Below are positions 28,270 through 36,642 of a DNA stretch of 64,000 nucleotides, one piece after another (within the stretch, counting starts at the first letter, position 1; each line of letters opens with the position of its first letter). This DNA comes from Haladaptatus salinisoli. Lineage in GTDB: Archaea; Halobacteriota; Halobacteria; Halobacteriales; Haladaptataceae. The stretch spans positions 186,001 to 250,000 of the forward strand of contig NZ_CP085333.1 in NCBI RefSeq assembly GCF_020614375.1, given 5' to 3'. Made by a program: the position numbers and the translations under genes. Under the pieces are notes generated by a model that saw nothing but the letters and a program-made list of their open reading frames with translations, searched no databases and was not told the DNA's origin.

Positions 28270-28576
28270 TTAGTTCGGCAGTTCTTTTTGTCCCATCCTT
28301 ACGCACGGCCAGCATGGGAAGTCACCGAGGCCGTCATAGTTGCACTCTGCTGGTTCAGCTTCATCTTCGTTCTTTGAGGGGAAAGGCGTTGAGCGTCCCC
28401 TCGTCGGTTGCGTTCTCGACGGCGGCCATGTGCTTGCAGACCGAGTTACGGTGATGCGGACAGGTACACGCCAGTGCATCGCCGACCACATCGTCACGCT
28501 GGACGACGTACTGTGGGGATTCTGTAATTATATTATTAACGACGGTTTTTCCTCGACGACTTGCATTTCTCTGCAA
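28270..28576 (-). pseudogene. SWIM zinc-finger gene relic 1
   Basis: The frame from 28576 has YVVQRDDVVGDALACTCPHH, then RNSVCKHMAAVENATDEGTL: the CxC-x7-CxH SWIM zinc motif. One extra C in the run at 28376-28381 shifts the frame. The other frame continues CNYDGLGDFPCWPC and ends KELPN-stop at 28270. The N-terminal part present in relic 4 is missing. SWIM domains bind DNA or protein; this copy is broken. Confidence 0.75.
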
Positions 28577-28738
28577 ACATTATGACGGGGAAAGCGGGAT
28601 AGGATCAACAGCATCTACTTTGCCGAAAACGAAGGGAACTCTGGCTATTTCAAATGATTACTGAGGATCAGTTTCGGTCACAAAGCGGTCCCAGGGAGGT
28701 CGACAGATTTAAGATGGATTGTAATCGCTCTATTACTT

Positions 28739-29749
28739 ATGTTGCATCTCAATTGGAAACAATATATATTTGACTATAAAGAACGGCTTCTCGTTCTTTT
28801 TGTTGCTTTACAGGTTGTTTCGGCAATTTTTATCGTTCCTGTAGCAGCTACCTCAACGGCAGAAGAGAGTAACAACGCTTGCAATTTGGTCGAACTAATG
28901 GATTGGATTGACCCTGGAAATAGCATCCAAATAATATCGGTTTCGAGCTCAGAAAATACGATAGCCAATAAATCATCTCAAGATACTGATGGGCTTTCGT
29001 CCGACAAAGAACGGCAACTTGGAACGGATCCAAACAATATCGATACGGATTGTGATGGCATTTCGGATGATGAGGAGACGAACGGAGGCCAGCCGGTTGA
29101 TACAGATCAAGATGGGAAGATCGATGCCCTTGACAGCGATTCAGATAACGATGGAATCTCAGACGAAGCGGAAACCGACGAAGACTGTGAGGTGGATGGA
29201 ATACCAAACTATCGGGACAGTGATTCAGATGGCGACGGAAGAACGGATACAGCAGAACGCGCAAACGGAACTGACTCACTTGAGAGAGATCGCCCCGTAG
29301 ATAACATAACAGATCCGAATAATATAAGTGGGCATGATCCAGCCGAGTCTCCGACTAATGGATCGAACACAGGCAAAGATGACGGTAGTAACCACTCTTC
29401 TGGCGAAAACGCGTCAGGTGGGAAGGAAGACAATAACGGCGAAGACGGCGGTCATACATCAACTACTACCGACGAAAATCCTACAAATACACCCACTACT
29501 ACTTCGGTTACTAGTAGTTCTAAAACTTCACGTACGCACACAGAGATAACTGAAACGAATACTCAATCTTCGACTGGAACAACTAGCTCAACCGCCACTG
29601 GAACTATCATGAAGACATCGCAACGCACCAGTTCACCGGATATTCTTAGCGTCGACACGCTTCCCGACATCAATTCACCATTCATCGCACTCATTGGATT
29701 GCTCTGTGCGCTTGGTGGATTGATAGCCTTTCATCGTCATGGAAGCTGA
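28739..29749 (+). CDS. Secreted thrombospondin type-3 (calcium-binding) repeat protein
   Basis: An N-terminal hydrophobic signal (LLVLFVALQVVSAIFIVPVA) leads to several Asp-rich TSP3/calcium-loop repeats at about 85-185 (DTDGLSSDKERQLGTDPN, DTDCDGISDDEETNGG, DSDNDGISDEAETDED, DSDGDGRTDTAERANG). A long Ser/Thr/Asn/Gly stalk of about 110 residues follows, then a C-terminal membrane helix (FIALIGLLCALGGLIAF) with a short basic tail. The design is a cell-surface protein on an O-glycosylated-type stalk. Calcium binding is inferred from the D-x-D-x-D-G loops. Confidence 0.85.
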   Translation: MLHLNWKQYIFDYKERLLVLFVALQVVSAIFIVPVAATSTAEESNNACNLVELMDWIDPGNSIQIISVSSSENTIANKSSQDTDGLSSDKERQLGTDPNNIDTDCDGISDDEETNGGQPVDTDQDGKIDALDSDSDNDGISDEAETDEDCEVDGIPNYRDSDSDGDGRTDTAERANGTDSLERDRPVDNITDPNNISGHDPAESPTNGSNTGKDDGSNHSSGENASGGKEDNNGEDGGHTSTTTDENPTNTPTTTSVTSSSKTSRTHTEITETNTQSSTGTTSSTATGTIMKTSQRTSSPDILSVDTLPDINSPFIALIGLLCALGGLIAFHRHGS

Positions 29750-29752
29750 GTG

Positions 29753-29960
29753 TCGATTTTTACGATCCGAGTTTGTTTCAACGATGAACCAGTAGTCGCT
29801 GAACAGGATACTGCCTTGAGTGCACCAACTCATGCCCTGCTGTTGTAATAGATAGTTTCCAGCCGTGCTATTTGTAGGCGCCCCAGCTGGGATCGTGATC
29901 GCGTCCGTTGTTGAGTCGTACCAGACCGCTGACGGGGCGCGTCGTCTGTAAGCGACAGTT
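29753..29960 (-). pseudogene. SprT-like protein relic A
   Basis: One minus frame reads WYDSTTDAITI. A shifted frame then reads SWGAYK-stop-HGWKLSITTAGHELVH with the HExxH zinc motif (29820-29834 on the plus strand). This order (strand, TW-x-AY-x-x-HGW, HELVH) matches SprT-like metalloprotease-fold proteins. Frame changes and a stop make it a pseudogene. It lies head-to-head with a kinase relic. Confidence 0.6.
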
Positions 29961-30546
29961 GACCGAGCCAAGGCTTACCGATATATTCTAGACAGCAGTC
30001 GAACGCTGGGCTAATCAAAGTGATCGAGAGGGTGTTGTTCCTATTTTAGAGTATGGTGAGAGCTAGCTTGAGCGGCCACACTACGAAGACGACTCACTCA
30101 TGAATTGTGATCGGTCGCTTGCAGGGCGGATTGATGCCCTCTCGACTGCCACCATGACGATTCATAGAGCACACGAGGATAGGGTCGTCCACGTCGGACT
30201 CAGACCTACGATGATTCTGCTTGCCGATAAGACAGTCCACGTAGGAGATTGGGAACGTGCGAGGGTCTTCGCTGAACACCGTGACACGTCCGACTATGAT
30301 GCTCCTGAACAGATTACAGGAGAATCAGTCGATGAGCGGACTGATGTGTATAGGCTTGGTGCAATTGCACACTTTGTTGTGACCAGTCAGCCACCGGGGG
30401 ATGAACCGCCGAGTAAACTAAATTCAGAGGTTTCACAACAATTTGATATGGTGTGTAAAACGGCGATGGCGACCGATCCTGCTGATCGATATCAATCGGT
30501 AATGAAGTTCGATGATATGCTCCGGTGGGCTGTCTTCCGGGGCTGA
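29941..30546 (+). pseudogene. Ser/Thr protein kinase-like pseudogene
   Basis: In a single frame from 29941 the pieces are VVCKRQLTEP (beta-3 Lys region), a TAG at 29989, ERWANQSDREGVVPILEYGE, a TAG at 30064, then an open 148-residue stretch. That stretch has VHVGLRPTMILL in place of the HRDLKPxNIL catalytic loop, VGDW at the DFG site, an APEQITGE activation-end motif and DERTDVYRLGAIAHFVVT. The catalytic Asp is lost and two stops break the N-lobe. It could still express a C-lobe pseudokinase fragment from 30100. Confidence 0.7.
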
Positions 30547-30670
30547 GCTGCTTTTCTATCTCCTACTTTCGAATGAAAATGGATTGTAGGTCAGATATTT
30601 GGCTCTGGTGAAATACTCTTGGTTAATTACTATCGTTCCTGAAACAGCGGTAAATCGGTAGGCTTGGTTC

Positions 30671-30805
30671 TCACTGTAGTCCTAACTGGAAGGCCGTGAG
30701 AACCATAACAGACCAGAGGATGAGTCCGATCCCATAGAAAATGAGAACGGCGCGCGTGCTGCACCTCCCCATAGACGGTTGCGACTGTATATCTTCAGTC
30801 AGCAT
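30671..30805 (-). CDS. Putative 44-residue single-membrane-helix protein
   Basis: A short frame starts MLTEDIQSQPSMGRCSTRAV, followed by one hydrophobic helix (LIFYGIGLILWSVMVLTAF) and a three-residue end, typical of haloarchaeal micro membrane proteins. No family recognised and no partner nearby. Composition favours a real gene, but the length leaves doubt. Confidence 0.4.
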   Translation of the reverse strand: MLTEDIQSQPSMGRCSTRAVLIFYGIGLILWSVMVLTAFQLGLQ

Positions 30806-30901
30806 CCCACTGAGGGCCGAAGCGTCAGGGGGTGGTAGTCGTCAGAGTTGACAAGGAGTTGCGTGAGCTACTTACCGGGCGACAGCGGATCAAGGTTGAG
30901 G

Positions 30902-31078
30902 TTATTTACTTTTCGTGAGGACGTTACCATCGACGTCGTCTATCTTGGTTAGATCGTCCTCACTGTGATCGAGTCGCTCTTCAAAATCCTCAATCTGCTT
31001 CTGTTGTTCGAGGAGCATAGAGACGAGTGCCGGAATTTCGACGAACCGATGGTTCTGCAGCCTACTCGCGTCACTCAT
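30902..31078 (-). CDS. Small coiled-coil protein, unknown function
   Basis: The start at 31078 gives 58 residues (MSDASRLQNHRFVEIPALVS), continuing LEQQKQIEDFEERLDHSEDD with clear heptads and an acidic tail. The longer upstream frame adds hydrophobic residues and is less likely. No family recognised. It is divergent from the exported thioredoxin-fold gene at 31256. Confidence 0.5.
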   Translation of the reverse strand: MSDASRLQNHRFVEIPALVSMLLEQQKQIEDFEERLDHSEDDLTKIDDVDGNVLTKSK

Positions 31079-31255
31079 TGCCAATCGAATTTGCACATTC
31101 CAGATAGATATAGTGCAGAAGAAGGAGCCGAGTACTAGAGTAATTCTTTGTCCTTTCCATACCGTATTTAATAACTGAATTATAACCATTACATAATTAT
31201 TTGGCCAAAATTTTAGCCGACATACATAAATGCAATGCGAGGAATAATGATAACG

Positions 31256-32164
31256 ATGAATCGACGGACCCTCCTCAAAACGACACTCCCCGCAGGTCTC
31301 TTACTGGCTGGTTGTACCTCTCAGTCAGATGAGTCCGAAACCACAAGCCCTACCCAGATATCAACAACCGCAACAACAACGAATACAGTGTCAACAAATA
31401 AGACGACACGCTTGCAAACGCAGTCAACAACCACTCAACAAACAGAATCCACAACAAAACTAGAATCAACTAGTACAACGCAATCTACGACAGAGCAGGA
31501 ACCAACTACTACAACACCATCTACAACAGAACCAGAAACAACGACCACAACCCCATCGACGACGGAACCAGAGACAACTACCACAACGGTTTCTCACTCG
31601 GCACCGAACCACCCATCGACGAAGGGAGTGTTCAATGAACCAACGCGTGGACCGACGCCATTTAGTTCAGATGCAACTCTTATTGCATTCGAGGACCCAT
31701 CTTGCCATAATTGTGTCGATTTCGAACAGAAAATATACCCAAGGCTCAAGCGCAACCACATTGATTCAGAAGAACTTTCGTTCGTATTACGAACGGTCCC
31801 TGTCGTCGAGGAGTGGGGAGTCCGCGCTATCTACGCACTTGAAGCGACCCACGCTCGGGATGAGCAAGCGTTCTGGGATCTGAAAGAATACTACTTCAGT
31901 AATCAGGATCAATTCAACACCGGAAACGTACTCTCGAAAACGAAATTGTTCATAGATTATAACACACGGTTAAATGGACGAGCCATCGTTCGCGATGCAA
32001 AATCAAAGGCATATAACAAACAGGTTCGAGAGGACCGTTCTGTGGCGAAGGCCGCAAACATTCCTGGGACTCCGACGTTTTTCGCATTCAGATCTGAAGA
32101 GTACGTAACGAAAATCGTCGGGACGCAAAGTTACGGTATCTTTAAAAATATCCTTGGACTCTAA
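31256..32164 (+). CDS. DsbA-like thioredoxin-fold lipoprotein (CHNC), copy 2
   Basis: The start at 31256 gives MNRRTLLKTTLPAGLLLAGC, nearly identical to the protein at 6600-7406. The lipid-modified Cys is residue 20. The Thr-rich tether is longer (about 21-120) and contains tandem copies of a 10-residue Thr/Pro/Glu unit. The active site is CHNC (Cys150, Cys153) in FEDPSCHNCVDFEQ, and the cis-Pro loop is GTPTFFAF. The changed dipeptide between the cysteines should alter redox potential relative to copy 1. Probably a membrane-tethered disulfide or thiol enzyme. The upstream ATGs at 31235 and 31247 are less likely starts. Confidence 0.87.
   Translation: MNRRTLLKTTLPAGLLLAGCTSQSDESETTSPTQISTTATTTNTVSTNKTTRLQTQSTTTQQTESTTKLESTSTTQSTTEQEPTTTTPSTTEPETTTTTPSTTEPETTTTTVSHSAPNHPSTKGVFNEPTRGPTPFSSDATLIAFEDPSCHNCVDFEQKIYPRLKRNHIDSEELSFVLRTVPVVEEWGVRAIYALEATHARDEQAFWDLKEYYFSNQDQFNTGNVLSKTKLFIDYNTRLNGRAIVRDAKSKAYNKQVREDRSVAKAANIPGTPTFFAFRSEEYVTKIVGTQSYGIFKNILGL
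31490..31588 (+). repeat. 30-bp tandem repeats encoding the Thr-rich tether
   Basis: Three imperfect copies encode a ten-residue unit close to TTTTPSTTEP with ET. DNA differences are mostly at third positions. The paralogue at 6600-7406 has a shorter, unrepeated tether, so the repeats are probably a local expansion. Confidence 0.7.
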
Positions 32165-32221
32165 GAGTAGCGTGTTTATCAGATTTTGTTATATTTAGTT
32201 ATCATATCTGGTATTATCTAT

Positions 32222-32530
32222 TCCTGGACACTCTTCACATATCATATTACTTTGATAAGGAACCCATGCATCTAAAAATCAATTGCCACTTTGTGAAATA
32301 CAGTCGAATGTCACGCCGTAGTTAGCCTCACTGTATTCGTAAAACTGCCCAATGTAAATCAGTTCATGGCGAACGGTCGACCTGGATTGTTCCCAGCCGT
32401 GTTGTTCGTAGGCCGTCCAGGTCAGCGAGATTGTAATCTCCTCTATTGACGGGCCGTACTTCGTGACCCCCTGCCTGTCGTTATGCTCGGGGTGAGACCT
32501 CCCAGTCGAAGCAATTGATTGCGGGTCAGG
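32222..32530 (-). pseudogene. SprT-like protein relic B
   Basis: The minus strand reads FDWEVSPRA-stop-RQAG, then after a frameshift GVTKYGPSIEEITISLTW, TAYEQHGWEQSRSTVRHELI, YIGQFYEYSEANYGVTF and, beyond another stop, ICEECPG. This is the SprT order: DWEVS, ISLTW, RHELI-x-I, and a zinc-ribbon start. The third zinc His of HExxH is Tyr (HELIY). Clearly dead. Confidence 0.75.
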
Positions 32531-32634
32531 GAAATGCTCGGCGGCGGTGGAAACCTTTTGCTTAGCGTTCGATCAAACGGTAAAGCCAACTAGGCAGATA
32601 CTTTGTGTAAAGCGACCTGTGAAACTTTAGAGAT

Positions 32635-33117
32635 ATGGAGAAAGCACTCGACGATGTGGTGCCACTTGCATGGGCTGGATATGTGGCCAGCGCATGGATG
32701 ATTGTGTTTGCCGTACTGAGTTTCTACTGGGCACTCGGTGGAACAGCAGGAATCAACACTGTTTCACTCGGCCAAGAGCTAACGGGTGAACTGTCGTTCA
32801 TCACAATCCTCTGGCTTACTGGCATTCTGAAACTCGGCGGCGGAGTACTTGCACTCGCACTCGTTCAGCCATGGGGTCAGCTGCTTCCCCGACGGCTGGT
32901 ACTTCTCTCCGCATGGGGTGTGAGCGTACTTCTGGTACTCCATGGTAGTGATTTCATGATTCAGGGTGCACTCACGGAGGATAGACTCATTGGTCTTCCC
33001 GCTCCTGCAACGTGGACGACGGCCCATTGGCAAACGTTTGTATGGGGGCCATGGTGGCTTCTTGGTGGTATTGCGTTCTATGTGGCGACATGGAACTACC
33101 AGCGACGCTCGCGGTAA
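32635..33117 (+). CDS. DUF3995-type four-helix membrane protein
   Basis: The 160-residue product has four membrane helices (AWAGYVASAWMIVFAVLSFY, then ILWLTGILKLGGGVLALALV, LVLLSAWGVSVLLVLHG, and VWGPWWLLGGIAFYVATW). The Trp-rich last helix ending WNYQRRSR resembles the DUF3995 family, which has no known function. It splits SprT relic B from SWIM relic 2, both on the other strand, suggesting it arrived after that pair. A lone gene. Confidence 0.65.
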   Translation: MEKALDDVVPLAWAGYVASAWMIVFAVLSFYWALGGTAGINTVSLGQELTGELSFITILWLTGILKLGGGVLALALVQPWGQLLPRRLVLLSAWGVSVLLVLHGSDFMIQGALTEDRLIGLPAPATWTTAHWQTFVWGPWWLLGGIAFYVATWNYQRRSR

Positions 33118-33147
33118 CGAGATCTAAATAAAAGCTCTATATGAGAG

Positions 33148-33348
33148 TTAGTTCGGCAGTTCCTTTCGTCCCGTTTGCACGCATGACCAGCACGGGAAGG
33201 CCGTCAGTGTGCCGTCATCATTCGCGTTTTCGACGGTGGCCATATGCTTACAGAATGCGTTGCGGTGGACGTGATACAGACACGTACAGGCCATTAGATC
33301 GTACGTTACGGCATCCAATATGATGACGTAGAGGTGGCTTCGACCCAC
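33148..33348 (-). pseudogene. SWIM zinc-finger gene relic 2
   Basis: YVIILDAVTYDLMACTCLYH is followed by VHRNAFCKHMATVENANDDG: the same SWIM motif with two extra residues in the loop. After LTAF the reading jumps to PCWSCVQTGRKELPN-stop, so about 20 residues of the Asp-rich linker seen in relics 1, 3 and 4 are deleted in frame. The N-terminal half is gone. Confidence 0.75.
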
Positions 33349-33400
33349 ATTGATTCAACACAGATCAAAAGAATCTTAGTTTGAGGATCTATAATTTGGC

Positions 33401-33667
33401 ATGGATCGATTTTCTCTCTACCATGTTTCTACGCTCGTTGCTGGCGCAGCACTAGGCATTCCTGCATTGACATCTACGACTATTGGTGAGCAAAGTTTCT
33501 TATTATTACTTCAGACAATTGGTGGGTGTGGCTTGGCGGTTGCGGTGATTTATGGACAATTTATAAAATATCCAGCTGAGTCCACTGTTGAGAAGTAGAC
33601 AGTCTGGACAATCGTCATTGGGATACTACTTATCCTTCTTGCAGGTACTATTCGGTTAGCTAACTGA
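33401..33667 (+). pseudogene. Small membrane protein interrupted by an in-frame TAG
   Basis: The first 65 codons encode two membrane helices (VSTLVAGAALGIPAL and FLLLLQTIGGCGLAVAVIYG). After TAG at 33596-33598 the same frame encodes a third hydrophobic helix (TVWTIVIGILLILLAGTI) before TGA at 33665. The whole looks like an original 88-residue three-helix protein. The truncated two-helix form could still be made. Confidence 0.5.
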
Positions 33668-33979
33668 ACTTCAAAGTAGACGATTGGACACGTATACGAC
33701 CGAGAGTCCGCCGATCAGTGGCGTTCCCCATCACAGCTGAAACCTACGAAATGATACAGATCGCTAACTTGTACGTCACCCGTCACCTAAATTCAATAAC
33801 AAAAATAGGATAAGTAGCGAGTTGACGACGAGAAGAGCACTCAACGTCGATTCTATCGTTGAGCAGTGATTTCACTTATTTTTGCAAGGAGAATATGCGC
33901 ATTGAGCCAGTCGTTTCGCTGATACAGCTTTCGGTGGCCACAGCATCTATTGATATAACTCGTGTTGATATGGTACACC

Positions 33980-34624
33980 ATGCAAGTCGCAGTTATCGGT
34001 GCAAACGGTGGAATCGGCCGCGAGTTAGTTCCTCGACTTTTGGATGCTGGACACGACCCAATTGGGGTAATACGAGACGAATCACAGTTTGATGCTGTCC
34101 GCGAACACGGCGGAGAACCACGTTTTGGCGATCTCAAAGGGGAGTTTGCGCCGGCACTCCAAGGGGCCGACGCTGTTGTTTTCACAGCTGGCTCCGGCGG
34201 GGGAACTGGCTGGGACCAGACGCTTATGATCGACCTTTGGGGAGCGCGACGGAGTATCGACGCGTGCGTCGAGCATGGAATCGATCGGTTTGTTATGATA
34301 AGTTCATACAATGCAGGCGATCCAATGGCTGGGCCGGAGGCAATCCGTCCGTATCTGGTGGCCAAGCGATGTGCTGACGACTATCTCGATTGGTCGCCAC
34401 TCGATGCCACGATTCTTCGGCCGACAACACTTACTAGTGAAGAGGGAACAGGGCGTATTTCGGCAACCTTCGAAGATCGTGGCGAGGATGGAGAAGAGAT
34501 TCCGCGCGCCGACGTCGCTCAGACAGCCGTTGTCTGTCTAGAAAACGAAGTAACAGTCGGCGAAACGGTCAGACTATTCGGCGGCGACACCCCTATTGAG
34601 AAGGCTCTCAGTCCTGATGACTGA
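33980..34624 (+). CDS. Atypical SDR / NAD(P)-binding sugar-epimerase-like protein
   Basis: The start at 33980 (MQVAVIGANGGIGRELVPRL) puts the Rossmann GANGGIG loop at residue 7; an upstream GTG at 33962 is less likely. At 214 residues it matches the short NAD(P)H-binding (SDR_a5-like) group. FVMISSYNAGDP and a later YLVAKRCADDYL carry the Tyr-x-x-x-Lys pair of extended SDRs. ATILRPTTLTSEEGTG closes the fold. It probably acts on a small nucleotide-linked or quinone-type substrate, unassigned. No operon partner. Confidence 0.85.
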   Translation: MQVAVIGANGGIGRELVPRLLDAGHDPIGVIRDESQFDAVREHGGEPRFGDLKGEFAPALQGADAVVFTAGSGGGTGWDQTLMIDLWGARRSIDACVEHGIDRFVMISSYNAGDPMAGPEAIRPYLVAKRCADDYLDWSPLDATILRPTTLTSEEGTGRISATFEDRGEDGEEIPRADVAQTAVVCLENEVTVGETVRLFGGDTPIEKALSPDD

Positions 34625-34651
34625 TTGTCATAGACTCTGTCTCGATCCCCC

Positions 34652-34858
34652 TCATTGATTCTGTGTGACTTTCCAGTCAATCGCACCGACCAGCAAGTCC
34701 GGAAAGTACGTAGTTGCAATGACCGCCGCATAGCGTTGTGCGCGGTCGAACAACTCGCGCCCAGTCGTTAATGTGTCGTGGTTACCGCTTGGAGCAACCC
34801 CACACTCGGTGAGTGTTCGCTGGGCGGCCACATCGAGTAGCGTTGTTTGGAGTGACAT
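34652..34858 (-). pseudogene. SprT-like N-terminal fragment C
   Basis: MSLQTTLLDVAAQRTLTECG leads to TTGRELFDRAQRYAAVIATT and YFPDLLVGAIDWKV, the start of an SprT-like protein up to its DWEV motif; it then stops. The rest, including HExxH, is absent. It lies 24 bp downstream of SWIM relic 3, in the same order as the 28.1-kb pair. Confidence 0.6.
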
Positions 34859-34882
34859 AACTGAGAAAAGAAAGAGACGGGA

Positions 34883-35065
34883 TTAGGCTGGCAGTTTCTT
34901 GTGAGCCGCTCGAACACACGGCTAATACGGGAAGCTACCAAGGCCGTCACAATCGCACTCTGCTGGTTCGGTATCGTCGTCGTCCGATGGGAACGCCGTC
35001 AGGGTGCCGTCGTCCGTCGCGGTTTCAACGGTAGTCATGTGTTTGCAGTAGGCAGCGTAATGCTA
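34883..35065 (-). pseudogene. SWIM zinc-finger gene relic 3
   Basis: Only the second half remains: HYAAYCKHMTTVETATDDGT, LTAFPSDDDDTEPAECDCDG, LGSFPY-stop-PCVRAAHKKL. The first Cys pair of the SWIM motif is lost, and TAG replaces the Trp codon of the CWxC motif kept in the other copies. Confidence 0.75.
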
Positions 35066-35112
35066 CTACTGAACAGAGTAGCATTTATTGCTGAGTAGAA
35101 GAATCTACTAGT

Positions 35113-35388
35113 ATGGCAACGTCAGTGAAAATGGATGAAGGAACGAAGTCTGATTTGGAGAAACTCCAAGCAGAAATTCGCCTAAAAGCGGGAAAACAGG
35201 TAACACAGCAAGAGATCCTCGCCCGAATCGTTGCACAAGCGGTTGACTCGAAGGCAGATCTCATCGATTCATTTCGTGATGAAATGCCAGCAATTGATCC
35301 GAGTGAGCGAGAAGCGTTCCACCAAGGAATGATCTCTTCTGGCGTAAAAACATCGGAATCAGATATCGACGAAGAGTTGTACGGATGA
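35113..35388 (+). CDS. vapB: VapB-type antitoxin
   Basis: The 91-residue product has an N-terminal ribbon-helix-helix-like segment (ATSVKMDEGTKSDLEKLQAE) for DNA binding and self-regulation, and an acidic C-terminal tail (DIDEELYG) of the type that blocks a PIN toxin's active site. The stop overlaps the toxin start by four bases (ATGA). By family rule it represses its own promoter together with VapC. The assignment rests mainly on pairing with the PIN gene. Confidence 0.8.
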   Translation: MATSVKMDEGTKSDLEKLQAEIRLKAGKQVTQQEILARIVAQAVDSKADLIDSFRDEMPAIDPSEREAFHQGMISSGVKTSESDIDEELYG

Positions 35389-35825
35389 GCGTTCTTATCG
35401 ACACGGGTGTTTTTTACGCACATCATGATAAAGACGCAGAACGCCATGATACTGCTGTTTCTGCGATGAACACAGTACTTACTGGTGAACATGGACAACC
35501 GTACACCAGTGACTATGTCTACGACGAAACGGTCACATTAACTCGAATGCGGACTGATTCATTTGAGGCTGCAAAAACCGTCTCCGACCGTATTCTTGGA
35601 CGTGAGTCATTCCCAGAGCTATTCGAGATAATCCAGATGGGACACGACGACTTTAATGCGACAGTAGATACATGGATTCAATATCAAGACCACGATCTAA
35701 GCGTTACTGACGCAAGTCTAGTGACGCTCTGTGAACGATATGATATTGATTCTATCCTCAGTTTTGACTCAGATTTCGATGGAATCGTCCATCGAACAGA
35801 TCCATCTCATATATCTACGGAATAA
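35385..35825 (+). CDS. vapC: VapC-type PIN-domain toxin ribonuclease
   Basis: The 146-residue PIN domain has its acidic catalytic set in place: Asp6 in MSVLIDTGVF, Glu48 in YVYDETVTL, Asp109 in LSVTDASLV, and Asp128 in SFDSDFDGI. VapC toxins are Mg-dependent RNases, usually cutting tRNA or rRNA, held inactive by VapB. The overlap with the antitoxin gene (ATGA) fits a standard type II module. Its stop is 16 bp from the convergent end of SWIM relic 4. Confidence 0.88.
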   Translation: MSVLIDTGVFYAHHDKDAERHDTAVSAMNTVLTGEHGQPYTSDYVYDETVTLTRMRTDSFEAAKTVSDRILGRESFPELFEIIQMGHDDFNATVDTWIQYQDHDLSVTDASLVTLCERYDIDSILSFDSDFDGIVHRTDPSHISTE

Positions 35826-35840
35826 GAAGGGCGAAGAGAG

Positions 35841-36264
35841 TTAGTTCGGCAGTACCTTCCGTCCCGTTTGCACGCATTGCCAGCATGGGAAGTCACCGAG
35901 ACCATCGCAGTCACAGTCTTCGGGTTCCGTATCGTCTTCGGGCGGGAAGGCGTTGAGCGTTCCCTCTTCGGTCGCGTGTTCGACGGCAGCCATGTGTTTG
36001 CAGAACGCGTTGCGGTGAAATATGGTGCGGGCAGGTGCAAGCCATTGCGTTATCAGTCACGTCGTCCAGCGTGACGACGTATTGACGCTCAGCGGGGTTG
36101 TCGTGGCTCTCGTTAGTGACGTCTACGAGTCCGGGGCATCGACGTCGGAGGCGAATTGTTTGACCTGTGCGGTTCTGTGCCGTCTCGATAGTATCAGGGT
36201 CTGTGATGGTTGAGAGGGTAATTCTGGTCGTGTCCAGTGTGAGTATGTCTGATCGGAGGTTCAC
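35841..36264 (-). pseudogene. SWIM zinc-finger gene relic 4 (longest copy)
   Basis: The copy starts MNLRSDILTLDTTRITLSTI and runs through the N-terminal region missing elsewhere to QYVVTLDDVTDNAMACTCPH. A one-base shift at the zinc motif then moves to the frame reading FHRNAFCKHMAAVEHATEEG, LNAFPPEDDTEPEDCDCDGL, GDFPCWQCVQTG and a TAA at 35841. Only that single frameshift separates it from a full-length gene of about 140 residues. Confidence 0.8.
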
Positions 36265-36642
36265 GGCAGACTCAACACTTTCAGGATACTACCCTTACCT
36301 ATTTGCATCCTATTATATGTACCAAGACACAGCTCCAGGCGAGATTGCAAGCGGAAGTTGACACCACTCTCAGGCTGGCCCAGCAGGCCGACACCATCAC
36401 CGAGTTTGAGACGTGGAAACGGAAAGAGGAACGGAAACAGGAACAAACGCGCAACACGAGGGACAGCGACGCTAGCTCGCCGCCGCTCGGCCGAACTAAC
36501 GAGTACCACAACACTGATCGCCTGCGGTCGATAGCGATAGCTTTCTCACTCAGATTGTCGAGACACCTCTCACACCCGTATTGCCATCTCTAGCGACGGA
36601 GACAAACAGAGTCTTGTATTTACAGCCTAATTTCATAGGTAG

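Noticed and set aside
36303..36593. 96-codon plus-strand frame with a helical, charged first part
   Set aside because: Residues 7-50 look protein-like, but the tail does not, and no homologue or context supports it; left unannotated.
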